Positions 1 through 12,275 are shown, numbered from the stretch's first letter. The stretch is DNA of 64,000 nucleotides from Oopsacas minuta (GCA_024704765.1 JAKMXF010000328.1:247260-311259); one strand, 5' to 3'. Translations and numbers: made by a program. Notes: generated by a model not told the origin, from the letters alone.

Positions 1-1398
1 CACCATTATCAAATTTGCGTGATTCTTACCCCTCTAAAACTTTGCCTATTACTGGATGGAAATTGCTTATTTTCTTCTAATTCATATTATTGACAGGAAG
101 TGTAGATAATTTCCAAAATTAGGATGATTGTCGTTGAAAATATGGTTGGAAAGTTGAAAGAAGCCTATAATAAGTTCATTCTAAATAAATATCCACAAAC
201 TGTGATTAATTTTAGGAATGTTGATGATTATATTGTCAAATAAAAAATGCGAAATAATTGCAGAAATTAAGATATTTGCATTAGCACTATTGTCGAGAAA
301 AGATATATGGTTTAATAGTAGTGAAATGGGACATAAATGGATGATATTCTCTGGTAGAGGTGTGAGTTTAATTGACGCAATCCAATCACCTCCCGTAAAT
401 ACTGCTGGGTCAATATATTTAAATCATAATTGGGTCCAGTATGAATCGATGTTAAGGACAGATAAGGCTAAAGTGATCTAATTTTGTATTTCAAGTAATG
501 GTTACAATTATATTCCAAATACTGTACATGTATATATTTATATCCTAACCTGTAACAATGTTCCCAGTTGGCTTTAGTCTTCTTGTAAATATAATTATTA
601 GTACTAATCGAGAGTTTATATGTCACGGCCGAAATGAGTACAAGACAAGTTTCAGCCAAGTTAAGTACTCATTTTGGCCTAGGCTAAATTGAGTATGATC
701 GGATCTATCAACTTATTAACTCGTCTACAATATAGACAACCTATCAACTGGTCTAATCAGCTCAAGGTTAATTTCGTTTTGAGAGAAGTAAAACGGTTGC
801 TAAATACATGAAGCAAGGTTGTACTTTCTAAGGACCTCGATGAAAAACCATAGTTATTATACTTCTTACATTCGACTGCTTCGTATGACTCGAGTCTTAT
901 ATTTCAGATTATATAGCTTAAAACATTCAGATGTATTCCCAACTATTACGTATGTTGATAGGTTACGTAAATTTCTTTAAATGTGATTAATTAAATCAAT
1001 AACATTTAACAAAGCATTTATAGATTGAGACAAGAATTATTCATAACAATTGTGAAACTGTTATGACTAAACTGGGACGAAAGACTAAAAGAGTTAGAAC
1101 AAGTAGTCATTTTATCCAAATATAGATTTGGGGTGGCGTAAGTAAACCATTTTGAATACTGCGATAACCTCAGTCACATTGTCCCGTAATAATTGTATTG
1201 AAATACATACGTGGTATGAAGATTGGACTTATGAATATTCAATATATCAAAATAGATGAGTATTTTGCTCTTTCATTATTCATTTGTTGTAACAACATTA
1301 AAATGGAAACCAAGAGAAGAGTTATAACGTGTTACTTTACGCGATAAAAAACAGTCATACTCTTTAGTCTTATGAAATAGTCTAGTATTATACTAGGC
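1..1398. other. Non-coding flank, no gene recognised
   Basis: AT-rich sequence with only short chance reading frames (the longest is 87 codons at 218-481), none with a recognisable domain. No repeat structure was identified. It ends at the left terminus of the hAT element. Confidence 0.5.
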
Positions 1399-3713
1399 CA
1401 GTGGTTCTCAAACTGTTTCTCATTGCGTACCCCTCAAGCTGGATCTTGTGTGTGATGTACCCCTTAAAATAGCCTGCATTGTAAATATTAGATTTACTAT
1501 GAAAAATAAAAGTGTGTTTTATTCTAGCAATATAAATAAAGTGCATAATTAATTAGTAGGAAGGATGTGCTTGCATGTTGTATATTAGGCTATCAATTCG
1601 TGGCACCGTTTTTGCAAGGGCCAGACGGAGATCAGCTGCCACAAACAACCGCGCTCGAAATTTGTTTTTAATTAGTAATAGCGCTGAAAATCCTTGTTCA
1701 CAAAGGTAAGTACTGGGAAACATCAACAAGGTTTTTACTACTCTATCTGCCACGTTGGGCTATATCAAGCTCATTTCGCACCAGAACTTTGTGAGTGCGA
1801 GTGTTTCAAATTGATGTCGGGCATTAGAATCATTGACTAATTCAACAAATTCCTCTTGCACTCTATCTGGTATAGAACTTACGTCGCAACAAAAATGGAT
1901 TTCGAATCATTTTCATGTCCAGGTCGCTCAGATCTGGGAAGTAAGTTGGAAATTCATTTTGCAATGCTGAGAGGTGAGCCTCTTACTAGTGCACCTGTAC
2001 TCTAATCTGTAGTACCCTCTTCTCTAAGAGTTGCTGAGAGACTTTCAAAAAATCGAACTTTCCCACGGTTATTTAGCTTCCCAGAGTTCTAACTTCATAA
2101 TAAATTCCCGAATCTTGTCCACACAATCAATCACGGTAGTAAACCGTCCTTGGAGGGACTTGTTGAGCAGGTTGATTCGAGAGAAGATATCATTTAAGTA
2201 GGCGAGTTTTTCAGCCATTCTTTGTCTGAGAGTTTGCCGAAGAATACTTCTGACCTCTCTTCCCCCATCTCTTTCAAAGAATTCAAGCAATTGGTTTTTC
2301 AGTGAATATACTCGAGAGAGCATGTTCCCTCGTGAGAGCCAACGAACTTCAGTATGGAACACTAATTCTGATGGTCAATATCTAATTCTTGGCACAATAG
2401 GCGGAACACACATGTACTCAGAGCACTGGACTTGATAAAATTAACCATGGTGACAACATCATCAAGAACAAGTTTTAGATCGGATGGAAGTGTTTTAGGC
2501 GCAAGAGCGTATCGGTGTAACATACAGTGATTGTGTTTCGAAACGGGATTCACTGTCTTTCCCTGAGCTCGAAATCCCGAATGAATTCCAAGCATAGCAG
2601 GAGCACCATCTGTTGTGCAAGCTGAAACATTCTTTCAGGATAGTCCCATTCTATCAAAGTAATCAGAGACCTGCTGGAAAACATCTCCTTTTGTGGTTGT
2701 TTCCAAGCAATGGCAAAATAGGAACTCTTCCTTGAAGTTCCCGTCTTTGATGACCGTGCAAATACCAGTAGTTGTGCACAACTAGAAATGTCCGTTGACT
2801 CATCAAGTTGAATTGAAAACGTGTTCAACGGGGTTCCCAAAATCTCAGCAATTACCTGCTGCTCAACGTCGTCTGCCATATCTGTAATTCGGTGCTTGAT
2901 CGTGTGGTTCAAGAGAGGCGAGTTTCTTTCGGCGCTATCTCCCAAAATGTAGTGCACGATGTCTTTACAATAGGGGAGTATAAGATTTCTGCAATCGTAT
3001 GTGGTTTCTTTTCTTGAGCGATTCGCAAAGCCATCATGTACGAGGCACGGAGACCTGCTTGAGTCTGTTGACTCAATTGTCTTCTGTGATCTATACGGAT
3101 TCGCTTTACTCCTACCTCATGGTGCTTGAAGAAATCTATATCCTTATCTGCAAGATTTGGGTGGCACCCGCTTAAATGGCGTCTTAGAAAACTTGGTTTC
3201 ATCGAGCCCTCGGATAGCACCTTAAAACATATTACCCATTGTGGCAGTTCCTGTCCCTCTTTAAGTATGGATGTAATCCATATTTGATATAATTTTCATT
3301 ATATTTCCGTTTCTTAGCAGAATCCATGTGAATTTGGCGATAAAGTCAAGGTCTCAAAGTAAATACTCTTCCAATTTCCGTCTTATTCCATTTTATAAGA
3401 ACAATACGATACACAGGTAGGTGTGATATTCAAATCAATATGACTTGATACATATGTACGGACAATGGAATCCTTAATTAGCATAACCTCAAACAATAAA
3501 TATTCTAAGGTGATAATAATTAGTGATGAAACCATTGCAACTGATACATATTAATTATTTGGATGGAATTACTATCTATGTGCTGAGTATGTTGACGTGA
3601 TGGAGTGTAACTCGAAATATTTGTATATGATTATCAGAGAATTGATATGATTAGGGGAAACACCGGCGTACTCCTAGGAAAAGTGCTGGCTTACCCCAGT
3701 TTGAGAACCACTG
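1399..3713 (-). mobile_element. hAT transposon, Charlie/ZBED5-like, complete ends
   Basis: The ends are a matching 16-bp terminal inverted repeat: cagtggttctcaaact at 1399 and its complement ending at 3713. This is the classic Charlie-type hAT terminus. The flanking octamers tactaggc and aagtaggt agree at 5 of 8 positions, as expected for an old 8-bp hAT target duplication. The 2.3 kb interior carries a broken transposase on the minus strand. Termini and coding remnant support the same family, so the boundaries are well supported. The interior frameshifts show that it is inactive. Confidence 0.85.
1553..3220 (-). pseudogene. hAT (ZBED5/SCAND3-like) transposase, broken
   Basis: Successive minus-strand segments in different frames follow the order of a ZBED5/SCAND3-type hAT transposase. 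The N-terminal zinc-finger remainder (SFLRRHLSGCHP, about 3170) is followed by the RNase H segment with FSIQLDESTDIS (about 2790) containing the first catalytic Asp. Next comes the HCMLHRYALA helical region (about 2510), then TEVRWLSRGNMLSRV (about 2340). The C-terminal dimerisation part YLCEQGFSALLLIKNKFRARL lies near 1680. At least four frameshifts or stops separate these blocks, so no functional protein can be made. It lies wholly inside the hAT termini at 1399-3713. Family assignment rests on motif recognition; exact subfamily is uncertain. Confidence 0.8.
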
Positions 3714-4169
3714 AAGTAGGTCATGAATTCACACTCTCAACTGTATAATTATAACAATACTATTATTTATTTTCATTTGAAATTTTTTGCTAAAATGCGT
3801 ATTCAGTCGAATAGTATTGTTTCGATAATTCACTGAAATTCATTTGGTGTAATTTTAGTTGGCAGATCCCGTGATTTGAGATTTTTTATGTTATATTTAT
3901 GAATATGTCATTTTTCAAATTGACGATAGACCATTCAAAATATATGCTTTTCCCCGATTATTTAACCTTCTAATAGCCATAGACTTATCTAAACAGATAG
4001 ATGGGGGTAATTCAATACGTTGATTCAGAATTTTTACTTTTAACTTGTTTCGCTCCAATCTCCTTCAGTAATCCAGTATTTAATAAAACTAGAGAGCTTC
4101 GATTGCAAGGTCGCTGCACTGCAGCTCAGTGTTCCAGGTTAGCTTAAGTATCGGACAGCTATATTTTAT

Positions 4170-4740
4170 TGTGCTATTGGTCGCTATGCGACATAATACA
4201 CTCGGCACTATGTACCTCGAACTCACAGAATAGTGAAAAATTTCATATTTTATTATCCATGGTCCATCTAAATTACATTCAATCGCTTCTCTAGTGTCCT
4301 AGAAATGATATGTCACTTTGGGTTAGTAATTACCGCACTTCGTCCCTCGAGTATTCAGAAATTTGGAAATTTTTGATCTTTTGTACAGTCATGGTGACGT
4401 AACAATCCCATGATGAGGTTGCTTTTAGTCAAAATCATGACGTCAGGACATTTGTCACTTTGAGGGACCTGTGATTCAAACAAATGTCCTGACGTCATGA
4501 TTCTGACCAAAAGCTAACTCATCATAGGATTATACGTCATCACTACTGTACAAAAGTCAAAATTGTCGTAATTTCTTTATACCCGAGGCACGAAGTGCCG
4601 TGATTACTAACCGAAAGCGACATATCATCTCTAGTGACGCCACAGGATGTAATTTAGAAGGACCTTGGATAATATAATCTCAAAATTTCTGCTGTGTTAT
4701 AAACTCGAGGTACGAAGTGCTGAGTTTATCCCGTCACGTA
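4170..4740. repeat. Foldback repeat family A, copy 1 (full palindrome)
   Basis: Two imperfect inverted arms of roughly 270 bp (about 4190-4460 and 4475-4735) meet at a short centre. The inner arms share gacgtcaggacatttg and its complement, and the outer arms share ggcacgaagtgcc-like motifs followed by blocks such as tctaaattacat. There is no coding capacity. Related sequence recurs at about 5520-5840, 19775-19930 and 58890-59430, so this is a dispersed foldback or MITE-like family. No target duplication was identified. Confidence 0.7.
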
Positions 4741-4799
4741 GAGACCAAAACCATTAAGAAATATATCAATTCATTACTTAATCTAGCCTGAGGCGCTAA

Positions 4800-5235
4800 G
4801 CTGTGTTGATTGAAGAAACTGGAGGATCCCAGGGTTGATCTTTTGCATACAAGGGGTATTTTGTGTCAGGCTTGGACAAGTTCGAATCTGAGACAAAAAT
4901 TCACACCTATGACGAAATTATGACGGCATTGTTACCTTTTTGCATTTTCGAAAATCACATTATTAACCACTACTAAGCCAATATACATGATAGAAGTTTG
5001 AAATTACATTGAGGAGTAACTGTAATTTAACTATCATGTATATCGGGTGAGCAGTGATTAATAATGTGATTTTCTGAAATCCAAAGAAATGACAATTACG
5101 TCATAGGTGTGAATTTTCGTCCAAGACTCAAACATTTTCCGAGCCAGGTCCAAAATACCACTTTATGCCAATAATCAGCCCTGAGGGGTTCCAGTTTCTT
5201 CAATCAATTCTGGACATACAAACATATATGTGTGT
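4800..5235. repeat. Foldback repeat family A, second palindrome module
   Basis: Inverted arms begin with gattgaagaaactggagg near 4807 and end with ccagtttcttcaatcaattc near 5210. Matching internal blocks include cacattattaaccactactaagcc against its diverged complement near 5050. The centre is near 5010. The same module reappears in direct orientation at about 5318 and 58910, and in reverse at about 19900. No gene is present. Confidence 0.65.
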
Positions 5236-5309
5236 CCTTATTCTGAGCAATACATACTACATCTATATTATTCAAACGTAATTAATCTGTATAAATATGT
5301 GTTTGTATG

Positions 5310-5845
5310 TCCAGCATTGATCGAAGAAACTGGAAGCCCCTCAGGGCTGATTTTTGGCACAAGGAGGTATTTTAGACCAGGCTCGAAAAAATTTGAGTCT
5401 TGGACGAAAATTCACATCTATGACGAAATTATGATGTAATTGTCACCTTTTTGGGTTTTCAAAACATCACATTATTAACCACTGCTCAGCCAATATTCAT
5501 GATAGAAGTTTTAAGTTTGAATCACATATAGCCCTCATTTGACAAATGTCCTGACGTTATGATTCTGAGTGCAAACTAATTCATCATGGGATTATTACGT
5601 TATGATGGCTGTCAAAACATTTTCCTAATTTTGAAAAATTTTAGAATTTCTTTATCTGATCCACGAAGTGTCGGGAATACTAACCAAAAGCGACACTGCG
5701 TCTCCAGTAGTGTCACCACAGAAGGCATTTGATTGTAATTTGGATGGACCACGTATAATATGATATTAAAATTTTAACTATTCTGTGAATTCGAGGCACG
5801 GAGTGCCAAATATTTTTATTTCGTGGTGCAACGACCAAAACTCCA
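5310..5845. repeat. Foldback repeat family A, half copy joining both modules
   Basis: This runs from the gaagaaactgg block (about 5330) through the ccactgctcagccaat block into the caaatgtcctgacgttatga block (about 5545). It ends at cgaggcacggagtgcc (about 5800). Here the two modules seen separately in the palindromes at 4.2 and 4.8 kb lie in one continuous unit, which suggests they are halves of one ~0.5 kb ancestral element. The Tc1 element begins directly afterwards. Confidence 0.6.
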
Positions 5846-5867
5846 AAAGCACTAAGAAATTTATATA

Positions 5868-6926
5868 CAGTCTGTAACATAAATATTGAGAATTTGTCCT
5901 ATTTCTGTTGCTTCAATAATATTCGCTTAATCAAGTTATCAATAGCACAGTGCACTAATAATACAATACTAATCAATATTTAATTGAGAATCCATTCGAT
6001 TCTATGACCATTTTACAACGTCGCGGTAGTGAATCACAGTAGAGCTGAAGAAAATCAGGGCTTATGTCTGCCCACAATAATTCTAGCTCTCTCTTGAGTT
6101 CAAAAATTGTCCTGGGCCTCGTTTCAAAATTTCTCGTTTTACCCAAGCAAACAAATTTTCAATAGGGTTTAAATCTGGACTTTGGTGTGGCCATGGTAGT
6201 TGTTTAGGGATATTTTTTATCAGAAATGCCTTAGCAACTTTAGAAGTGTGTTTGGGATCATTACCCATTGCCAGGCGCCATTGGTCCTGATGAAATATTT
6301 CAGCCTGGGTTAGCAAACGGCCTTCTAAAATGCGTATGAACATCTTAGCATCCATATTGTCAGTGAAGATACATAGTGGAAATGTTCCCATTGAGCTAAA
6401 TGCAGCCCATGCATTAATTTTTGGGACATGTTTCATTGTTGGAACCACACGTGTTTTCCAAGATTTTATCCACATTTTTATCTTTCCTCTACCGAGCCAT
6501 ATAGACATCTCATCGGCAAAAACTGTTGGCGCCCATGATTTCTTAGGATACATGTGCTTTCTGGCCCATTTTACTCGAAAGATTCTGCTTTTTTCACTTA
6601 CTAAGGGTGGATTAGATGGATATTTCTTAGTGTAATCGACCGTTTGTAAGGCACGCCAAACAGTTTCATGAGATGGCCTGCCAGGAATAAGATGGGCTAA
6701 AGACCTTGTAGACAAATATGGCTTACGTCTAATTTGCTGGGCCAGACTTCTTAGAATGGAGAGTCTCATAGTAGGTGGCCTTCCAGACCCTTTCTTGCGC
6801 CCCAAACAAACAATATTTGAATCTCTAGGTTTTACTCTATAGACTGTCGCCAAACTTACACTCAAAGATTTGGAAATGTGGTAGGATAGTAATTTATCAA
6901 TTTATCAATTTTTATGCTACAGACTG
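5868..6926 (-). mobile_element. Tc1-type transposon with TA target duplication
   Basis: The terminal inverted repeats are cagtctgtaacataaa starting at 5868 and the complement of cagtctgtagcataaa ending at 6926 (one mismatch). TA dinucleotides flank both ends, the standard Tc1/mariner target duplication. Total length is 1,059 bp, short for the family because the 5' part of the transposase gene is missing. Confidence 0.9.
6083..6895 (-). pseudogene. Tc1-like transposase, 5'-truncated, catalytic Asp lost
   Basis: A 260-codon open frame with an in-frame upstream extension (YHISKSLSVSLATVYR) carries the second helix-turn-helix and the GRKKGSGRPPTM linker with its GRPP hook. The DDE core follows, with FADEMSIW (first Asp) and SPDLNPIENLF (Glu). 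In Tc1 enzymes the second Asp sits in the DNDPKHT block. Here that position reads GNDPKHT, so the catalytic Asp is replaced by Gly while the frame stays open. The N-terminal first DNA-binding helix (about 40-50 residues) is absent. A complete family member is about 340 residues. The intact frame suggests recent arrival or a deletion derivative mobilised in trans; the enzyme itself should be dead. Confidence 0.85.
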
Positions 6927-7099
6927 TACTTAATTCATGATGAGGCATGAAGTGCTTAGTACTGTCATCCAGCGAACTAGCATGCGGTTCGCTCAGTACA
7001 GGATAATTGTGTTTTAATTAGGGCTTAAACGAATATTCGAATATTCGTTCGTTTTGATAACTAAGTATTTCACACCTTCATTGCAATATCTGATGAAGA

Positions 7100-7275
7100 T
7101 GTAATTGGGGTGAGAATGATATTTTGTTCAGTTACTTAGATGGAAATATATTTTCAATCATCATAACTCATTGAACAGAGCATTAACCGAATAAGAGCGC
7201 AAAATGTGTGATTTTATGACTTCAAAGGTGGTAAAATCTCGATTTGAGTGTGGGAATTGGTTGAAACGAAGTTGT
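7100..7275. repeat. Dispersed repeat shared with 54.08-54.26 kb (inverse orientation)
   Basis: The stretch with attaaccgaataag, gattttatgacttc and aaaatctcgatttgagtg matches, as reverse complement, the block at about 54085-54260 (gacgtcataaaattgcac, attcggttaat, ccaaatcgagatttt). There is no coding content. Probably two diverged copies of one interspersed repeat. Confidence 0.5.
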
Positions 7276-7368
7276 CAAATTTGCTGTTCCTTTGCGTTAC
7301 TAACATAACACTTCGGTAGTAATGGGTAAAGCCATCCTCATATTTCGGAGCGTCCTCCTTTTCATTCT

Positions 7369-8430
7369 TTTAGATTAACATTAGACGAGCCTTTGGCTCC
7401 TCGCTTCCGATGAACTCAGCATTACGCATCGAGGTATTCATTATTCTCCAAATTGACAGCCCCTTTGAGTATTATAATATAGATAAACAAAGAACAATGT
7501 GATTCACAAATATACATAATATATTATTGAATTATTTTGTTACCCTTTGTAGCCGTTGAGAGCAAGTATCTACGAAAATTTTGAGGTTTGCAAAATTATT
7601 CCTTTATAGTGATAAAAACAGCAATGCATTTACATATCAACGGAAAAACAAACAACCAATGCCATATTCCGTCTCAGCATGCCCGATTATCCCAGAATAG
7701 TCGTTGAAAGTATGATTCAAATTTCAAAATTGAGGTATAATTTTGGAATTTGTTTAATTTATGTACCTAAAAGTAAACAAACTTTCACAATATGTTGTTT
7801 ATAATATCATATTTGGACTCAGCATGCTAGATTACCCTTGTATAGCTTTGAAAGCATGATTCTACATCAATTTTGAAATTTGTTTACTTTATATTCATAA
7901 AAACTACAATAAATTACATATGAGAAACTTGAAAATGCGAATTCGGATTCAGCGCACTTAGTTACCATTGCGTAGCCATTTAGAGCATGGGTGTGCAAAC
8001 TTTTTTCTGCGCGGGCCGCATTCTAATTCCAAATTTTTATGCGGCCCCTATTGATCTACTACTATGTTCCATGTTCTTATTTTTATAGAAAGTCTATTAG
8101 TTAATTGTAATATAAACAATAACGAGCCTTTGGCTCGTCGCTTCGCGATGAACTCGACGCATTGCGCCTCGAGTTATGCATTATTCTCCAAATTGATGGC
8201 CCCTTTGAGTAATATCATATAGATATATATAGAACAATGTAATTCACAAATATACGTATATGACATACATATTTTTGAATTATTTTGTAAGATCAGCCGC
8301 CTTTATTGCCGTTGAGTGCAAGTAACTACGTATATTTTGAGAATTAGCTAATTTGTTTACGTTTTATTCATAAAACCAACAATATATTTACATATGAGAA
8401 ACTTGAATATGCAAAATCAGTAGGATGAAA
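7369..8430. repeat. Diverged tandem block, ~140-bp period, with repeated GAGCC module
   Basis: Units starting near 7546, 7686, 7832, 7962 and 8295 share the pattern ttacc-n-tagc-gttgagagca, then a run leading to attcataaaa and cacatatgagaaac. Spacing is about 130-146 bp. A separate module, cgagcctttggctc followed by gatgaactc, occurs at 7373 and again at 8122, followed both times by gaacaatgtgattcacaaatatac. The duplication therefore covers a larger ~750-bp period as well. No reading frame of note. Confidence 0.55.
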
Positions 8431-9465
8431 TTGAGTTCTTTCTCTATACTGTAACATTAAATAACTGATATTGACATTATGAAAATTTGACTGGAGATGT
8501 ATTGGGAGCGTGCTCTCAAGACCCTCTATAACTTTAAGCTACAACCTCAACAGTTAAGTGTTAAATTCATTCTTTAATACCCAAATTTTCTACAATTAAG
8601 CTGTTTAATTGATTCTAAGTAAGATATACTTAATTTCTACACGATATTTACAACACAGACTAAACAAAATACGAAACACGAAATACAGACACAGACACAG
8701 ACGCCTCACATAACTTCTTGTTGTTGTTGTTGTCTCCTGCAGCGCCGCTGTAGTTGCCACTGCCTCCTTCTACGGCTCCCATTTTCGCACTAAATTGTAT
8801 TAAGGGTGAACGGGTGATGTATATAGATTGTAATTACAATGTTCTCATAAGTTCGGAGCAAATTGGTTAAAAAAGGGTGGCCATGGCCACCACGCCCAGG
8901 TCTGCGACCCTGTAGTTGTAGGTTGTTGATTAGAATTTATTTGTAAATAGTTACCAAGTTAAGTATTTATATCAGTGACGATCAAAGTATTGATATATCG
9001 GGAAAAATGTAATTAATATATTACCTATTAAGTTACTTCCATTTAGACTTGGAATGCATCATAGAAGTTCATTAATTCATTAATTAAATAATTCAGTAAT
9101 CATTCAGTTTGGCATTAATATTTGTAGCGATAAAAAAAAAGTATTTTGAAATAGTGGGAAAATATATACTTATCATCTTGATCTAAAATGAATCGCAATT
9201 ATTTAGTTCCATGTAGACTTGGAATCTATCATATAAGTTCATTAATTAAAGAATTCAGGAATTTATGTTAATGTTGTTTTAATGGACCATTTGCGACTTA
9301 ATTAACATAAACACCCTGCTAAAATGGTCCAATGTTGGCTGATCTATATCAGATTTATATATCGCTACTCCCTTTAGGTAGTCGAGTTGATAGAAAGATA
9401 TAGTTTATAATTTTTATGATTTATATACACTCCAAGTATATAGATACTATAATAGTACACTCCAA
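8431..9465. other. Non-coding, small simple repeats and a ~170-bp duplication
   Basis: There are short TTG and ACAGAC runs near 8680-8735. The block ttccatttagacttggaat-n-catcatagaagttcattaatt near 9030 is repeated near 9205. No gene is recognised. Confidence 0.45.

Positions 9466-9500
<35 letters not shown>
9466..9500. repeat. (CA)n microsatellite
   Basis: A pure CA dinucleotide run of about 17 units. Confidence 0.95.
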
Positions 9501-9503
<3 letters not shown>

Positions 9504-9659
9504 TTCACTTGTTTTAAGAATCTCAAAAATTTGTCCTACCCCTAACGTAACTGTACTAACTGTTGTTCTAAATAGTCTATCCGTTCAATTTGTTATTTTT
9601 GTTTTGCTATCAATTCAGAGATATATTCCATAAATATAAATATTACTCAACACAACCAT

Positions 9660-10718
9660 TGAATCTAATTACCTGAAATTCAAGTCTTGTAATATTGAAT
9701 TCTTCGGTCTTAAAGAAATTATTGTGTCAATGGGTGTATAATGAGAGGATGAAGGTGTGTTGAATAAGTCAGCAGATGTGAGATCGAATTTGAATTGACA
9801 TGAGTCTGTTCCCCAACGACACAGGAGGTTGTGATATTTGAAGTTGTGTTTGTGTAAGTTCATAATTTGTAATCGTAACACACAATTTGTTAAGCGCCTA
9901 TACAATTTCGATCTAACATACTATTATGGATTAGTATGAAGAGAAACTTAGATCAGCTCGTGGATGTGACAGAATGATAACATTCACCGCCGAAATTGGG
10001 GGGCGCGCAAGGTTCTTATTCAGAACTCTTTAAAAGCAGCGGAGCGGATATTGCGAGAATATCCGATTCTCAAGCTGGTGTGTGTTTTGTTATTGTATAT
10101 TTTGTTGTATTTCGCAATTATGTCGGATGTTGTTTTATAAGTGTAAAATGAATCCATAGTATTGTGTTTGTGGGGTCTGGTAAAATGTTAAAAATTTAAA
10201 AACGTAAGTATTTGTACACAATGTTAAAAGTATATAGAATCAAAATGTTCATTGCCAGCATTTCCGCTAAGATTGTAATATAATATACACAATTTTTGCC
10301 CTTCAAAATCGGATCACACTCCATAGGAGTGTCTAATAGGTGATGTACAAAATTGGGTAAAGTATTCCAATTTACACAATCAGCTACAGATATATCAACT
10401 CCAGCGATAGCACCTAGCATGGTTAATTTAACATTTGTGCCCCACTCATTTGATACAAAGACGGTATTTATATGTTCATTTAATTGTTCATTAAAAAAAC
10501 CAGAGGCTCCTCATAAGGTTGAAGTGATATTGAGGAGAGTTGATAAAATTATTTATCAAACTATGCTTTAGTATCTCAAAATTGTTTTCGGTACCAAAGA
10601 TAAAATGAGATAATGCAAGTATAGACAATTTCCATCAAGCTGTACTTTATATACTGAAGCAGGCTGACCAAAATACCTTACCAATTGTAACTGGAGTGAT
10701 GTATAGTAATTGCCAATT
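9660..10718. other. Region downstream of helicase, no recognised domain
   Basis: Short frames only, for example minus strand 9669-9905 and 10196-10420. A small hairpin ggatatt-gcgag-aatatcc sits near 10047 in locally GC-richer sequence. It could belong to the Helitron 3' end, but no CTRR terminus was seen. Confidence 0.3.
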
Positions 10719-12275
10719 CTAAATAAGTTTGTCACGATTTGGCAAAATTGGTAAATGTAAGTCAATACTATGTTCAAGCCTTTGACGCATTGCGAGTGAA
10801 AATTTATTGACAAAACCATTTAAGAAGTAGTGAAACCATTCAAATCGTTCATGAATTATGCCATCAAATATACATTCCAGGTCAGATCTGGTCACCCTAT
10901 CATGAGCACCCATATCCATGGTATTGTCAATTACTTCCAATGGACTAAATGCCCCTAAAGTTAATTTATGAGGTTGACACCCCATAACTATCAATCCTAA
11001 TGGAATTCTGACCCTGCTTAATACAACTTAAAGCTGTCCACGGCTAAAAATAGCATCAGGGGATGGTAGATATATACCCACAGAATCCAAACTCTGCCCT
11101 TGACCTTTATTAATAGTTATGCAATAGGCTGAGCGGATAGGGAATTGCCTTCTCATGAGAAAATACGGAAGTTCAGACTCAGATGAAGTCAAGAGCATTC
11201 GTGGTATAAACATACGTTTACCTTTGTGTACCCTTGTGGCGATTGCTGCATCAATAACCCGATTTAAAAATGCCCTCACGATTAAGCGAGTACCATTACA
11301 TAGGCCTCATCGGGATCATGATTACGCCATAAAATAATTGAAGCAAATTGTTTCAAAATATGCGATGTGTGGTGGCATACCATTAGGTGTAATGGAATTT
11401 AGAAATTCTGAAGGAAAGTTGATAGCAGTGGATTCTTTCACAGACTCAGCACTCAATAGTGTTACTCCTCCCCCTGGCAGCTGATGAACAACATGGTTAT
11501 TAATTTGATCACATGTTTCATTCTTGGACACATTATTATTCCCCGACTAATAAAATCACAATTAGTGCAGTTTTCAAGAATATTCCATAGACGGAGTTTA
11601 CCAAGTCAGAGATATTACTACCGTATACTACAAATCTCGTTCTCAGGTTCAGTGCCTTCCCCGACCCTAAGTAGAAAATTAGAGAAATTACTCACTTCAA
11701 TGGCATTTTGAGATGACAATTTTTTGAAGCGCATATTTATAGTGAGTTTCATGACTTTTAACATGCCGCTAGAGGACTGACCAGTTTATGCATACTGATA
11801 TAATTTCAGGCCTCGAGCCATGTTTTACTACAGGAGGGATCTGACGGAAGTCACTTCCGAAAACCATAACTAGGCCACCGAATGGGAGATCACATGAACA
11901 AATGTCCCTCAAACTACGATCCACACATTCGGCAACATATTTATTGGACATACACGCTTCGTCCCAAACCAAAAGTTGTGTACGCATAATTAACTTTGCT
12001 AAAGCAGATTGCTTTGTAATGTTACAAACTGATAACTCATGAGTATCGATTGGAACTTTTACCCTAGAGTGTACCGTTCTCCCTCCTTGTATGAGTAGTG
12101 CAGCTATGCCACTACTTGCTATACCAAGGGGAAATTGGCCTGTGATCGAACTTTGGCTAGTAGCGTGTTATAAAGGAATGTTTTGCCTGTATCCCCAGGA
12201 TCATCGACAAAAAATTACTGAATCAAATATACCCAATTTATCTGAATTAAGTAATAGGCCAGATCGAGAAAAGTA
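10719..12275 (-). pseudogene. Helitron-type PIF1-like helicase, broken
   Basis: On the minus strand the helicase motifs occur in order. Walker A is FFVDDPGDTGKTFLYNT (about 12195-12145). VWDEACM gives Walker B (about 11965). FGGLVMVFGSDFRQIPPV (about 11860) is motif III. LNSITPNGMPPHI lies near 11380, and CITINKGQGQSLDSVGIYL, motif V, near 11110. Motif VI is VVLSRV, just after an in-frame stop near 11029. Several frameshifts and at least one stop break the frame. The spacing and the FLYNTLLA and GMPPH signatures are typical of Helitron Rep/Hel proteins, so a transposon origin is more likely than a cellular PIF1. Upstream of LLNSDKLGIFDSVI (about 12250) the helicase stops at the palindrome boundary, and the Rep domain was not found. 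The downstream part (10719-10994) is an uncharacterised C-terminal extension. Confidence 0.8.

Noticed and set aside
10040-10075. Helitron 3' terminal hairpin
   Set aside because: A 7-bp stem hairpin is present, but the required CTRR end and AT target site were not found beside it.
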